DNA of 64,000 bases from NCBI GenBank assembly GCA_036417435.1, contig CM070919.1, positions 32,790,318 to 32,854,317 on the forward strand, written 5' to 3'. Both the position numbers and the translations under genes were made by a program. Source of the DNA: Inia geoffrensis. Lineage: Eukaryota; Chordata; Mammalia; Artiodactyla; Iniidae. The stretch's first letter is position 1, and the number at the start of each line of letters is the position of its first letter. Below, in pieces: positions 44,587 through 56,310 of this stretch. A model generated the notes under the pieces. The model saw only the letters and a list, made by a program, of their open reading frames with translations, was not told the DNA's origin and did not search any database.

Positions 44587-47500
44587 TAGATCCTTATTTT
44601 ATCACAAAAATAGAAGGGAAAAAGGTTATGATGTTTTAAGATTAGTAGACAATTGAATACCTATTAGATATTTGATAGTAAGGAATAACCAATTTTTGAA
44701 AAAAGTATGATGATGATATTAAAAAAAGCCTAATAGTTAAAAGCATATAATAGGATATAGAAATCAATGTATGTGGTTGAAATAACATCAACTAGAACTT
44801 CAGACTGTTTGGGACAATTAAAAAATCAAATTTCATCTTATTATACTTGTCACAGACCCTGTATCTATATACAAGTGTCTGCTTATGAATATTTCATGTT
44901 TTATTTTATCTATAAAGATTAATTGGTTTTAAATTTGAATAAGTTACATCATAAAGCATTAAATCTGTTTCAAAATAACATGTACATCTAATGCATTAAG
45001 ATTATATAATATAGGTGGCATATTTGTAGCCCATTGTGTTCTATTTAATAAATTAAGCACCAACTGCCTGTTTATTTTTCATAAAATGTGTTCATGAAAA
45101 GTAGACATCACCCAAGTTAAATAAATCATATACTTCTTATCTTCCAAGAAAGCCAATATGCTCATATATAAATGACACTGCAGAATGCCCTGAGAGAACA
45201 TAGTTCTTATATCACTATGTCAGCAAAAATAGGATTCAAGTTTACTTTAACAGTGTTAGGCCAGATGTTGAATTTTCTAGAAGATATACTCATAAAACTT
45301 TTACAATATTAGCACAGCTATGAACAATTATCTTTAACATCACTAGTAATACTAAAAGTGCAGGAAGTGCAAGCTCTGAACTCCATAAGTCATATTAAAT
45401 TATTTTCAAATTGTGCATGTGTATGTGTATACTCATTTAGAAGGATGAGTCTCATCAATGATTTTAACCTAATTGATATTTGTATTTTGATTCCATGAGA
45501 AAGTTATATATCCCTATACAACATTAAATATACTCTTATATGCAATATCTTACTCCTTATAACAAATCGGATGAATTTTTTTTTCAGAATTCTATCTAAT
45601 TCTAAAAGTAGTTGGAATTCCTCAATGTATTACCTGCCTTATCTTTCTTTATTCTTTAAATACACATAGGAGAAACACATGCCATTTCAAGCCATTTATT
45701 TCTTAGCCACTTCAATTAAAATTACAGTTACTTCACTTAAGTCACTTAGGTTGTATGTGCAAAACCTGCTGGCATAACTACATGATTTATAAGTGTCTTA
45801 CATGAAATATGACAATGGTTAACATTCACAATGACAATTCAGAATTACTTTATTGATATAGCAAAATATTTAAGTGTGCTTCAAAGTCATTTATGAAATA
45901 AGTCATAACAATTTTTTTAGTAAACCTCAATATGTCGAATCTATACTGAATTTTAAATTGTGGCGCTAAATCTAAACATTATAGTAAGTCAGTTTGAAAA
46001 CTGCCTTTACACAGAGACATATTGGGACACTAAGTTGATTTAGAAGGTCATCGGGAATACTGGGAGAATTTAACCTATTTGCTTGTATCCAGATTTTATC
46101 ATTGTAACTGAACTCATTTGTTATTTCATAGCCTGTGTTATACATAAAAAGAAGAATTTGTAATCAGGAAAATAAAAACACATCCATAAGGGAAGTACCA
46201 GATATTTTTATAGGAGAACTAATCTACCAAAAGATAATAAGGAAACTGCAAATGATCAAACGTATTTTCAATTCAAGGTGAGATTTTAACAAGGAATAAA
46301 TTATCCTCATGCCTGTTAGCAGACCTTCATGGTAAATGGTGCCCTAAAGATGCTACTGTTTTTAAGGAAAGAGCACCACCAGTGGTGGAAATGGTTCCAA
46401 ATGCAAAGCATGGAGTTACAAGTGTCAATCTTCAGAATTCTTAGGGCACATTATTACATCTAAAAAAATAATGATGTCATAATACAGTATTGCATGGTGA
46501 TGAATGTAACCTAAGCTATAATATAATGCTTAGTACAATATACCAAAGGGCAATAAATGATTATGACTGACTTTCTAAAAAAATATATGATAATAATAAA
46601 ATTTTCTAGGAATAAATTCCTTTATAATATATATGTAAGACATTACCTACTCAATCCATTTGTAGAGTTTAATTAACACTAAACATTGACAATATTATCA
46701 ACATATGGGCTGATAGCTGTCAGTAGAAATATAAAGAATAAAAATAATTGGAGTTAGTTATCTTTTTCTTAAATATTGGTAAATATGCATAATTACACTT
46801 GTGAATGAAGTTTTTGTAAAAGAGTGGCTAATGCTTACAGGGAAAATTGATGAATTTTATATTGCTTTTGATAGATTGTTTGATGTTTAATTATGATTTA
46901 CAAGAGAAAAAGGACAGCATATACTAGAGTTATAGCTTGTACTTGTTTTGCCAGAAATTCTGTCAAGATTTTATATTACTAAACCTGAAATTACTTCTAT
47001 AGTTCAATAGATTATGTGAAACTTTCATTATTTTGTTTTACTATCAAGGTTTATTTCCTATAGAAATTTACTGATCCAATCTGGTTCAAGATTGTGTGTT
47101 CAAAGGTCCAAACAAATGGAAGAAAACAAAATGAAGTAAAAAGAGATGACTTTAATATACAACTAAACTATGAATAACAGAAGTACAGAGATGTAAATTA
47201 AATGTTCAATCCTGAATTACAGGTAGTCTACACTTTTCCAGAACAGTAGACAATTACTTTTGAGTTTGGTATTATTTATATTTCTCTGTTAATACAGAAA
47301 TGTAAGAGGCTTTAGAAATTCAAATTGTTAAAATTAAAGGTGCCAATAAAGTAGAATCATTTTAATCAAAGGTAATAGATTTTTTCAAGCTTGTTTCTTA
47401 ACTGTGAAGCTTTCACTGAGTAGATTTGATTTATAGAGAATCTTAAATTAGATAGATGACGTAGTCATTGAATATATATGGAAAATACTTCTCACACACT

Positions 47501-48879
47501 ATTCTTTAAAGCTCAAAATTTCCAAAGGCTTACTAAAACATAGGTATGCCTCCCCTCTCCCCTGTCCCCACCGTCTCCCCTCCCTCCCTCCCCATCTATC
47601 TTGGCAATGATGATAGATGTGTATTAGAATGAACTGAGTTTGGACGTAAGACACTGAAATGAACTGTCGTTGAGGTTAAAGTTTTGTCTGGAAATCAGAT
47701 AAGGATTCCTCTGTAATTACCATCATTGTAGTATTAGGAAAATCACTTCATATACAATCTATTTGTTTATGTGTAAAATAAAGTCAAAGGACCACAGAGC
47801 ATATCCTCCTGTAACAAAACTGTGATTCAAGGAATAGTTTAAATTATTTTTAAATTATCAATTGCTTTACAATTTATAGATTATTCTGTAGATTATTCTA
47901 ATCACTTCAGTAATACCTACCATGTAAAAATTACTTTGCCTATGTGTTGAATAAAAATGGAAGAAAGAGATGGAATATACTTTCACTCACAGTATGACAT
48001 ACTACCTAATGTGGACCAACTCTTAACTGAGAATGATTTAAGTTTATATGTATCAGTAGAGAAAGACAAGGCTAAAATCTGAAAAAGGAAACGAATATTT
48101 TGTGACCCATCATTTAGGGCAACTTTTTACCTAAGACTGTCTATTTTGGAAAAGGTAGCTAAAAGAATGAGAAGATATGCATGGATTCTATCAGCCTCTT
48201 GGAGACAGAGAGACAGGTTTTGGAGTCCAGGGTCCACCAAGGAAGGGGTGGCTTGTTAAACCTCCAGTTGTTTGTTTGATCTGGCTCCCTGAAGGGCTAA
48301 ACTATTAATAAGCAGGAATGAAAAAACTAGAAACATATTAGCCTTCACATGCACTGAAGTCCAAAGTCATGTTATTTTAAACACATTAACTGCATTATAT
48401 TAATCCAGGGATGATAGTGTACCTATTTTCATTCCATAAGCAAAGGTAAATATTCTTGGAAGGACTTAATGAGACTACGTATAATTTTTTGTATAAATGT
48501 CTATCATTCAATCAAAATTACCAAGCACTTGAGGAAACAAGGTGATAGGACTGAAAGCCAGAAGAAAAATTAGATAACAGAAACACAGCCACATAGGATG
48601 TTGAAAATGATCATATAAGACAAAATAAAAATGCTTAAATGTTCACAGAGATAAAGTTATTTAGCAGAGAACTGAAATCTATGAAAAAGAATCAAATGTT
48701 AATTCTAGGAGTGAAAAATGCATTAATTAAGTTTAAGAATTCAACAGGCCAGTCTAGCAGCATGTTGGTTAAAGGCAAAGAGGATTAAGGAATTGACGAT
48801 GTATCAGGAGAAAACACCCAGGGGAGATGAACTACGCATAACAACTATGCATAATAAATAGGAAAACTAAAAGACGGCT
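44587..48879. other. 4.3 kb AT-rich sequence, nothing recognised
   Basis: This is the longest repeat-poor stretch of the window. There are no open frames above about 60 codons and no recognised repeat, RNA gene or promoter. A pyrimidine-rich tract of CCTC/CCC units lies at 47549-47594. Because recognised repeats are absent, this is the best place to look for conserved noncoding DNA, but I see no direct sign of any. Confidence 0.5.
47549..47594. repeat. C/T-rich low-complexity tract
   Basis: Runs of CCTCCC, CTCCC and CCTCCCTCC. The opposite strand is G/A-rich and could form quadruplex or triplex structures (inference). Confidence 0.75.
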
Positions 48880-49515
48880 TAATAAACCTATGGATGAATA
48901 GATTATGAAAATGTAATATACATATATCATAATAAAATATTATATATAATGGATATATATAATGAAATATTATTCAGCCACAAAGAGGAAATCCTGCCAT
49001 TTACAACAACATGGATGAAACTGGAGAACATTATACTAAGTAAAAAAAGCCAGACATAGAAAGACAAATACTGCATTATCTTGCTTATATGTGAAGTGTA
49101 AGAAAGTCAAACTCACAGAACCAGAGAGTAGAATTGTGGTTGCCAGGGGCCATGGGTGGGAATGAAGGGAATGGGGAGTGTTTGGTCAAAGGTACAAACT
49201 TTCAGTTATAAGATGAATAAGTTCTGGGGATCTATCAAGCTGATTATAATTAAAAATGAATGTACAACATGGTGATTATAGTTATTAATATCTACTGTGT
49301 TGTACACGTGAAACTCGGTAAGAGGGTAGATCTGAAGTGTTTTTACCAAACACACAAAAATGCGAACTCTGTGAGGTGATAAGTTAATTAACTTGTGGTA
49401 ATCATTTCACAATGTATATTAAGTTATCATGTTGTACACCTTCAAAAATCATGTTGTACAACCTCAATGTATACAACCTTTATTTGTCAATAATACCTCT
49501 GTAAGTCTGGAAAAA
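48880..49515 (+). mobile_element. 5'-truncated older L1 (ORF2 end and 3' UTR)
   Basis: The ORF2 end ('GAAATATTATTCAGCCACAAAGAGG', 'AACATGGATGAAACTGGAG') is followed by an L1MA/L1MB-like 3' UTR with GTTGCCAGGGGCC and a GGTGATTATAGTTATTAATA block, similar to 15500-15735. The end near 49515 is A-rich. A local duplication of an ATCATGTTGTACA phrase lies at 49426-49462. Confidence 0.78.
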
Positions 49516-52500
49516 ACTAAGTATGAAAAAATAATAAACCTAAAATCAATAAAAATAGAAATCTACAGGAACCTATGGTTCAAACCTACAGTTAAAACCT
49601 AGTCTAGTGTACATGTTAGTAAGACAAAGGCTAAGAATATTCCAAAATTAGGGGAATTCAAAAAAACATAGATTCAAGAAGTGCTATGAAGAAAATCAAT
49701 CCTTAAGCACATCATGGTAGAACTACTGAAAATCCAAACAAAAACTCAAAGGCATTTTCAGCAATGCCAAATACAGGTAATTCATCAGCAAGAAACCTAT
49801 GATGAAAGGAGAACTAGGGGGTAAAATCAGGCAAAAGAAAAACAAGATGAACTGAAAATGTATATTTAAGTGAGGAAATATAAAGAAATATTGGCTGTGC
49901 ACAGCAACGTCTTGTATTTAAAATTTTATTAAAGTACCTAAGAAAGGAGTACGACTTCCATTCTGAATACAGAAAACTGCAAGAGAATATCACTCTCAAA
50001 CTACAAGTGAGCAAAAACCAGATAAAACACAAAAATATAATTTGTGGGAACTGGTCAAAGAGCTGAAGTTACAAGGCTCTTGTCACTCCTCTGAATTTCA
50101 AGGAGTGACAAGCTCTTCTGGAGAGAAGAGGCATAGGAATTGTAGGCAGGGCTCAGACAGAAATAATAATAAACACCAAAAGAAAAAATATTCTAAAGGA
50201 AAACTGTAGGGTAGGGCTGGACACCAGTTCCCATAGCAGCAAGCCCTACACATAAAGGGAGTGTGTATTATTTCAGAAACTCTTGTACATGGGCCTCCTC
50301 CAGATTTTTAATAGAAAGATTGGGGGCAGAGGAGAAGACTGAAGTCTCCTTATGCTGCCAGAACGCCACAGGGGATGGTCCGGTGCCACTGGAGAACGCA
50401 AAAGCCATGTAGAAAGCTCTTCTAACCCTCACGATGGAGCAGCAGCTGACTTTCTCAGACACAGGCCTGCAGGGATATGTTTACAGAAGAACCCATCTGC
50501 ATCTAGGGAAGGGTTGGGAAACACCACCTTCATGCTCCCAAGGGCAAGGCAAAGATCCTTGGCATCCCAAGGCTTCTGGGGAAGTACAGACGCCAAATCC
50601 CCTGCCCTTGCAGGAGAGGCAAGAAAAACAGTCCTCGAATGCCTCGCCAAAACAAGACAGTGCTTGGCTATCACTGAGAAAAGAGGAGATAATTTTCTCC
50701 TGCACAAGACCCACATTAGATACAAGGTAGAGGTCAGCTGCCATGGGTGGGGCAGAGGCAGGAACACTGAGAAGGCCCATCCCCCGAGGCCAAACACACC
50801 TGCCATTCAAAGACCAGTGACAGAGCAGGAGAGCCAAAAACTCCCTACATCGAATGTAAGCAAAAGCAATAGCATCAATGATACCAAGTACACAGCTGCA
50901 GCATCTACCTCTGGGGAAGAGACCAGAGCAGAGAGACAGACCACTCTGTGATTCAAGAACACAGGAACAAAGGGAAACATGAGGGAAACATGGACAGAAA
51001 CACTAAGTTCTCAGAACCTCAGGACTAACAGGAAGCACACACAATGATGGCTTGTTGCTAAACGAATGTGAAGTCTGTGGGATTGGAAGACAATGGTAAC
51101 AGCAAAACACAAGGCTATCTCAACCACCCAGCATATTAACCTAACGCTCCACAATAACGGACTGACGAAGAACCAGGTATACCCATTTCTGGTCATAAAC
51201 CATATGTATCTCATGTCTCACTTGTTCTTAATGTTATGTCTGGAAATTTTATTTATTATATCTGAGATGAAAAATTCCTTTAACACTCTCTCCAATAAAC
51301 TGCTTATGGGTAAGGAATGATTCTACTGGACTGGAAAATATGTCAGTTGAGCATTCAAAATAAAATGCAAAGAGAAGGTTCTTAAAAATCAAATACAATA
51401 GAGCATCTAAGTCCTGTGGGATAGAATAAAAAACTTAACATACAGTATTTTATTTATAGAGGGAGAAGAGAGAGAATGGCCAAGGAGTTATTCGAAGAGA
51501 GAATGGCCCCCAAATTCCAAGCTAAAGGAATACAAAACATGCAAAGAAGTTTAGGTAAGTGCAACAAGATAAATACAAAAGGAAAGAAAAATTAAGAAAA
51601 AAATTAAAGTCAGTTTGCTGATAAACAAGTGTAAATAACATCTTGATGGCAAAAGAAAAATAACAGTTCATACAGAGGATACAAGAATTTAAACAAATTT
51701 ATTTTCAGAAACTACACAAGTCACAGAAAGTGGAGAAATATCTTTATAATTCTAAAAGAAAAATATTTCAAACAGGATTTCTATACCAAGCAAAAATATA
51801 CTAATGGGTCAAGAAAAAAATAGAAGACAATAGCAGAAGGTATGAAGATGATTCATATACTGAGTCGAAGGACAGGAATTTTGAAGATTCAACAGCTATT
51901 ATGAATATTATGATGCATTAAAGGAATATGACCTTAGTAAACAGTTGGGAATTGCAATAAATGAAAATGATTTAAAATTAACACAGATTTTAGAAAAGTA
52001 CAATAATCTAAATGAGAAATTCACCATTTGTTGTTAGTAGCGGGTTGGGTAGGATAGAAGAAATGATCAGTCAAGTTGAAGGTCTATCAGTGAAAATGCT
52101 TTGGTCTCAAGGTATAGAGAAAAAAGATTGAAGAAAGACTACCAACAAGAGTCTAATATAACTAGAGTTGGAGTCACAGAAAGAGAAGACAGATTGGGGC
52201 AGAATAAGGTATTTGAATGACAAGGATTATTTTTTTCCAGTTTGATTACAAACATACACTTAGATATCCACACATTTCAGCAGACACTAACCAGGATAAA
52301 TATCAAGAAAATCACATCATAGTAAAACTGCTGAAAAATACAAGGAAACATTGAAAACAGCCAGAGGACAAAAGAATTATTATACACAGAGCAACACTAA
52401 AATGAATGACAGCTAACTTTTCAGATACCACTAAAGCCACAGGTAAAGCAATGATATCACTAAAGTGCCAAAAGAAATGTTTCAACACAAAATCCAGGAA

Positions 52501-52930
52501 TTTTTTTTTTTACAATGAAGAGGAAATACTTTTACAGTTAAGTAAAAGCTGAGGATTGTAGCCACAAGACCTGTACTGGAAGAAACGTTAAAGAATGCTC
52601 TTTAGGCCAAAACATAATGACATCAGATAAAAACTCAGTATCAGAAATGGCAAACAAGTAGGAAAATACACAATATTTTTCTATTTGTTTCTTGAAGGCA
52701 AATGACTATTTAAGAATAGCACTGAAAATACATACAAGAATGATATAGGAAAACAGAACAAAGTAAAGAGGGTACAAAATATAAAGTATGAAATAAGAAC
52801 AAAAAAGAAAATGGGATTTTAGAATCATCAAGGGTGAAGTGGAAAGCAGAATATTAAGTCTAAATGTTGAAATTTTGAAGATGACTAATGTAAATTCTAA
52901 AAAAAATACCAAAAATGATTAAAATATATA
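49516..52930 (+). mobile_element. Ancient L1M/HAL1-like sequence (5' region and ORF1-like pieces)
   Basis: Very degraded L1-like DNA on the plus strand. The GC-richer part (about 50200-50950) looks like an L1M/HAL1 5' leader, and its 199- and 125-residue open frames on both strands have no domain. ORF1-like blocks occur twice, at 51440-51800 ('AGAGAATGGCC', 'GAAACTACACAAG', 'GGATTTCTATACCAAGCAAAAATAT') and 52310-52620 ('CACATCATAGTAAAACTGCTGAAAA', 'GAAGAAACGTTAAAGAATGC'), suggesting at least two copies. Boundaries and family are uncertain. Confidence 0.5.
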
Positions 52931-53110
52931 TGTAATTAAAGTCAGTAGACTATAAATTAATGAAATAGAAGAGTCAAGAAATAGACCTACATATATATGA
53001 TCATTAATTTTCAACAGAAGTGTCAAAGCACTTCAATGGGTTAATAATAATATATTCAACAAACTGTGCTGAAGAATTTGATAATCATTACATTATTTAC
53101 ATATTATGTA
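52931..53110 (+). mobile_element. Old L1 ORF2 fragment, left piece of an element split by an LTR
   Basis: Corresponds to the ORF2 segment 'AATAGACCTACATATATATG' through 'CAACAAACTGTGCTGAAG', equivalent to 61870-61990 of the youngest L1. The L1 order resumes at about 53735 after the LTR. Confidence 0.6.
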
Positions 53111-53447
53111 TATATCCTTACTAACACTGAAACAGGAGGGAAGGGGGCAGGGCACAACCTTTGAAAGAATGACGTAATGACATAACCCAAGGACATGACA
53201 AACTGAGTAGAGCCAAATGGGTCCAAGATGGTGGAAAAGTCAACTTCCACTAGACCTTGAGCCTCAGTATACGCTCACTGTAACACATCAGCAAGCTAAA
53301 TGACACACCCACACGCGCCATGACAGTTCCAAGACGGACCATAAGGATCAAAAAGTGGGCGGTGGCCCAATTCCTGAAAATCCCCGCCCCTTCCCAAAAT
53401 AGCTGGAATACTCCTCCCACTTATTAGCCTATGAAATTACCCACCCC

Positions 53448-53455
53448 TATAAAAG
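53448..53455 (+). promoter_or_regulatory. LTR TATA box
   Basis: TATAAAAG, placed as expected upstream of the likely LTR transcription start (near 53475-53480). Confidence 0.65.
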
Positions 53456-53533
53456 CTAAGAACCCCATACCCTGGTGCCTTTCTCACCTTCTGAGATGGC
53501 CCACACTCTGTCTGTGGGGTGTGTTTCTCCCTA

Positions 53534-53539
53534 AATAAA
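53534..53539 (+). terminator. LTR polyadenylation signal
   Basis: AATAAA followed within about 35 bp by a T/G-containing segment (CTTTGTCTCTC), the normal layout of an LTR R region. Confidence 0.6.
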
Positions 53540-53734
53540 TCCACTTCGTACCTATCACTTTGTCTCTCACTGAATTCTTTCTGCAATGAGACGTCAAGAA
53601 CCTGAGCTTCATTAAGTCCTGAAACCAGGTGTGTGGTCTCAGTTGGAAGACTGTGGGTTTGGGTCAGGTTCGAGTCCTGGCACGGGGGTTCAAGTCCCAG
53701 TCTGAGGAGCATGGTTTCAATGCTATATGCCAAA

Positions 53735-54240
53735 ATGACAAAAAATTACATTGAAATGGATCAATCTAAATCTAAGAGCTTAACCTGTAAAATCTTCTAG
53801 AAGAAATTATAGGAAAATTTCTTATTTACCTTGGGATAGGTAAAAGATTCCTTAGATAGGATAACAAAATCATAAACTGTGAACAAAACTGATGAATTAG
53901 ACTTCTTCCCTACTCAAGACATTCTTAGGAAAATACAAAGTAAAGCTACAGAACAGTAGAAAATATTTGCAAGACTTTTACTTGATAAAGGAATTGTATT
54001 CAGGATATAGATATATATATATATATATCTATATATACATTAAATATATATATATATATTTAGGTAATAAGAAAAATAACCTATTAGAAATAAAATTTGA
54101 CAGATGCTCCCAAGATAAGGGGAAACACACATAAAAAATTGCTCAGCATTAAGTCATGAGGGAAATGTAAACTAAAACTACAATAAGATGTCACAACATA
54201 CCTACTAGACGGCCTAAAACTAAAGATCTGCACATCTGCT
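53735..54240 (+). mobile_element. Old L1 ORF2 C-terminal fragment, right piece of the LTR-split element
   Basis: Order matches ORF2 C-terminal sequence: 'GAAATGGATC', 'AAAATCTTCTAGAAGAAATTATAGG', 'GAATTAGACTTC', 'AAAATATTTGCAAGAC', then, beyond a TA microsatellite, 'GGGAAATGTAAACTAAAACTACAATAAG'. It continues 52931-53110. All frames are broken. Confidence 0.7.
54005..54061. repeat. (TA)n microsatellite inside L1
   Basis: ATATAGATATAT... with two TA runs separated by CTATATATACATTAA. It interrupts the L1 order and is self-complementary, so hairpin formation is possible. Confidence 0.9.
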
Positions 54241-54790
54241 GTGGTTAGTTTGCTATGATTTCAAGTCCACTTGCTTATGGATTAAGTGAAGTTGTTTGAT
54301 CTAAGGGTCAGTATGTTTACATTGGGGAGGCTCAGTCAGGATGATGTCAGCACAACTGTTGTGCTGAGTGCTTACTGATATGAACATATGGAGGAATGCC
54401 TACTGACGTAATGGACATGTGAACTTTAAATACCAAGGTTTTTATGAGGACTTAACGATAGTGTTTGGCCTGGGCAAGGCTACTCCTTGCTGACCTAAAT
54501 AGCTCTCCAAAGACCTTGAGACATTAGCCCCTGCCTTGGCAAGGCTACTCTTTGCCAACTGTGGTGAAAACTGTGCACTGGTCCCAAGAACAAGATCACC
54601 TTGCCTGCCTGCATCAGTGCCCTGGTTCCACTAGAATCATGCTCCAGCAATGAGGCGCTTTCTGTTTGCACTGGCAGCTGGACATCAGCTATTGAATGGC
54701 TAAGCTGTCTCTTCTGAGAATGAGCTCGTAGAAAGGTACACCTCAAATAAATTTCGACTTTGTACCTTTCATCTCCCCTTTGCCTGGAAT
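54241..54790 (+). mobile_element. Probable second retroviral LTR
   Basis: After the L1 fragment ends, the sequence shows LTR-like features: a TATA-like TTTAAATA at 54425-54432, a GC-richer middle with a repeated 'CTTGGCAAGGCTACTC' and 'CTGGGCAAGGCTACTCC' phrase (54471 and 54536), and AATAAA at 54746-54751 followed by a T-rich segment. The family is not recognised and borders are inferred. Confidence 0.5.
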
Positions 54791-56020
54791 AATAGTGTGA
54801 TTAATCCATCATTGGTTTGGAGTGTTATGTCTTTACTGGCTTATTAAGAGATATTATCCTGTATGCTATTGACTTGTGAAATATTATGAACTATAATTCG
54901 CACAATGAACCTGTGGGAAATATAATATTGCCAAAAGACAATCTCAGTCTGTGCATAATTTTTCCCAAAACAAAATGATTGGTGTAGTTGGCAACCCAAC
55001 TCAAAGTAATAATATTGGTTGGTGCTGTAGGATGTACCATACTCCATGTCAATTTTGAAAAACAGTTCAATAAATTACACTAAATTCATGACCAACTAAA
55101 ATCTGGTGAAGCCCATCATTACTGATTGACAAACTTTAAACTTAATGAACTATTTACCATCTATGCCATCCTACTGAAATTCTAAATAGCCCATGAATAG
55201 ACAAATTGTGCAGTTATAGTTGGGATACTAATGCCGGCCACAATACTCATCTTAATACTGCTCTACCATATTACAAATGATTTGGAACACTCTACTAAGG
55301 GTCTCTATGATAAAACACTTTAAACGCTGTTGTGAAAGACAGGAGGATAATAATTAATTTGCTTCTCTAATTAACCCTACCTTAATCACTTAAGGGGTGC
55401 TTTAGGGATAGATTGGATTATGTATTAACTTCTGAGGACCCCTGGAGACCTATTGAAGACTTAGTCTCAACAAAACTTACCATACTCCAGATGTTGGCCT
55501 GATCACCCAACTCAGTGAGTTATAGCCTATATTGTGAAGAGCAAATAAATTCCAGAGGTCTTATTAGGAGCCATTAGTGACACAGATGCAGACAGACAGA
55601 AAAGCCCCAAAGGTAATTTCCAGAGCAGGAAGAAACCTAGGCCCTTTTGCTCCTAAAGGCACCACTTCACACCCTGAAGATGATGATCATTATAACTTTT
55701 TGACCCTAGTAACTTTAACCTACTAGAAGCTAAGTCCCCAAGAATAGATAAAACTACAACAAATGATAATATGGAACCAGAGTGACTGAAAAGAGAACCT
55801 ATACAAGAAATGACAGAAATTAGAACGGAATTCCAACAAACTGATTTGGACAGAGGAACCCAGAGGTATTAGATTTACATTTCAAAAGTTAGACAAAATG
55901 TGATCCTCACAGGCACAGAGATTATGCAACTCAGACCCATTACCAGTGATGCTGAGTTTAATCAACATCTTAGAGTATTTGGAGAAAATTATAGTTAGCC
56001 ATATATATGCTAAAAAATTA
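54791..56020 (+). other. Possible endogenous-retrovirus internal remnant
   Basis: Non-repetitive-looking sequence directly after the probable LTR. It has no long open frame and I could not identify gag, protease, RT or integrase motifs. The position is the main reason to suspect a retroviral origin, so the confidence is low. If retroviral, it is heavily degraded and no intact gene exists. Confidence 0.25.
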
Positions 56021-56310
56021 TCGAAACCTTTCATCAAATAAAATTATGAAGCCAAATGATTTCACTGGTAAACTCACTTAAGTATTTAAGAAGAATTGTA
56101 TCAATCTTTCACAATTAAAAAGAAATAGAGGAGGAAGTACTTTCTACTTTATGAGGAGAGACTTACCCTGATATCAAAACCAAAGAGACTACACAAAAAA
56201 TGTATATAAAATTAACATTCATCATGAACATAGTCATAAATATTCTTTATTAGGAAATCAACTCCAGTGATATGAAAATGGTAGTATGCCATGACGAAGT
56301 GTCATGAATT
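56021..56310 (+). mobile_element. Old L1 ORF2 reverse-transcriptase fragment
   Basis: The order matches the N-terminal RT region: 'CCAAATGATTTCACTGGTAAA' (the GPDGFTGE motif), 'TTTAAGAAGAATTG', 'CCTGATATCAAAACCAAAGAG' (the LIPKP motif), then 'AATATTCTTTATTAGGAAATC'. Equivalent to 60590-60830 of the youngest L1, at a much greater divergence. Confidence 0.65.

Larger units (their letters stand above)
53128..53720 (+). mobile_element. Solitary endogenous-retrovirus LTR (ERV1-like)
   Basis: The stretch has the parts expected of a retroviral LTR on the plus strand: a TATA box TATAAAAG at 53448-53455 and, 79 bp downstream, a polyadenylation signal AATAAA at 53534-53539. U3-like sequence lies upstream and a GT-rich U5-like end downstream. 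L1 ORF2 sequence on both sides shows that the LTR was inserted into an L1. No gag, pol or env sequence is attached, so it is a solo LTR. Borders are approximate and no target duplication was established. The minus-strand 98-residue frame is a shadow. Confidence 0.75.

Noticed and set aside
50352..50951. 199-residue open frame on the plus strand
   Set aside because: It lies in the GC-richer leader-like part of old L1M/HAL1-type DNA. Overlapping open frames exist on the other strand and frame, there is no domain-like pattern, and no splice or promoter context. I regard it as a composition artefact.
54791..56020. Intact endogenous retrovirus gene
   Set aside because: No open frame of useful length and no recognisable retroviral motif. 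Only its position next to an LTR-like block suggests such an origin.
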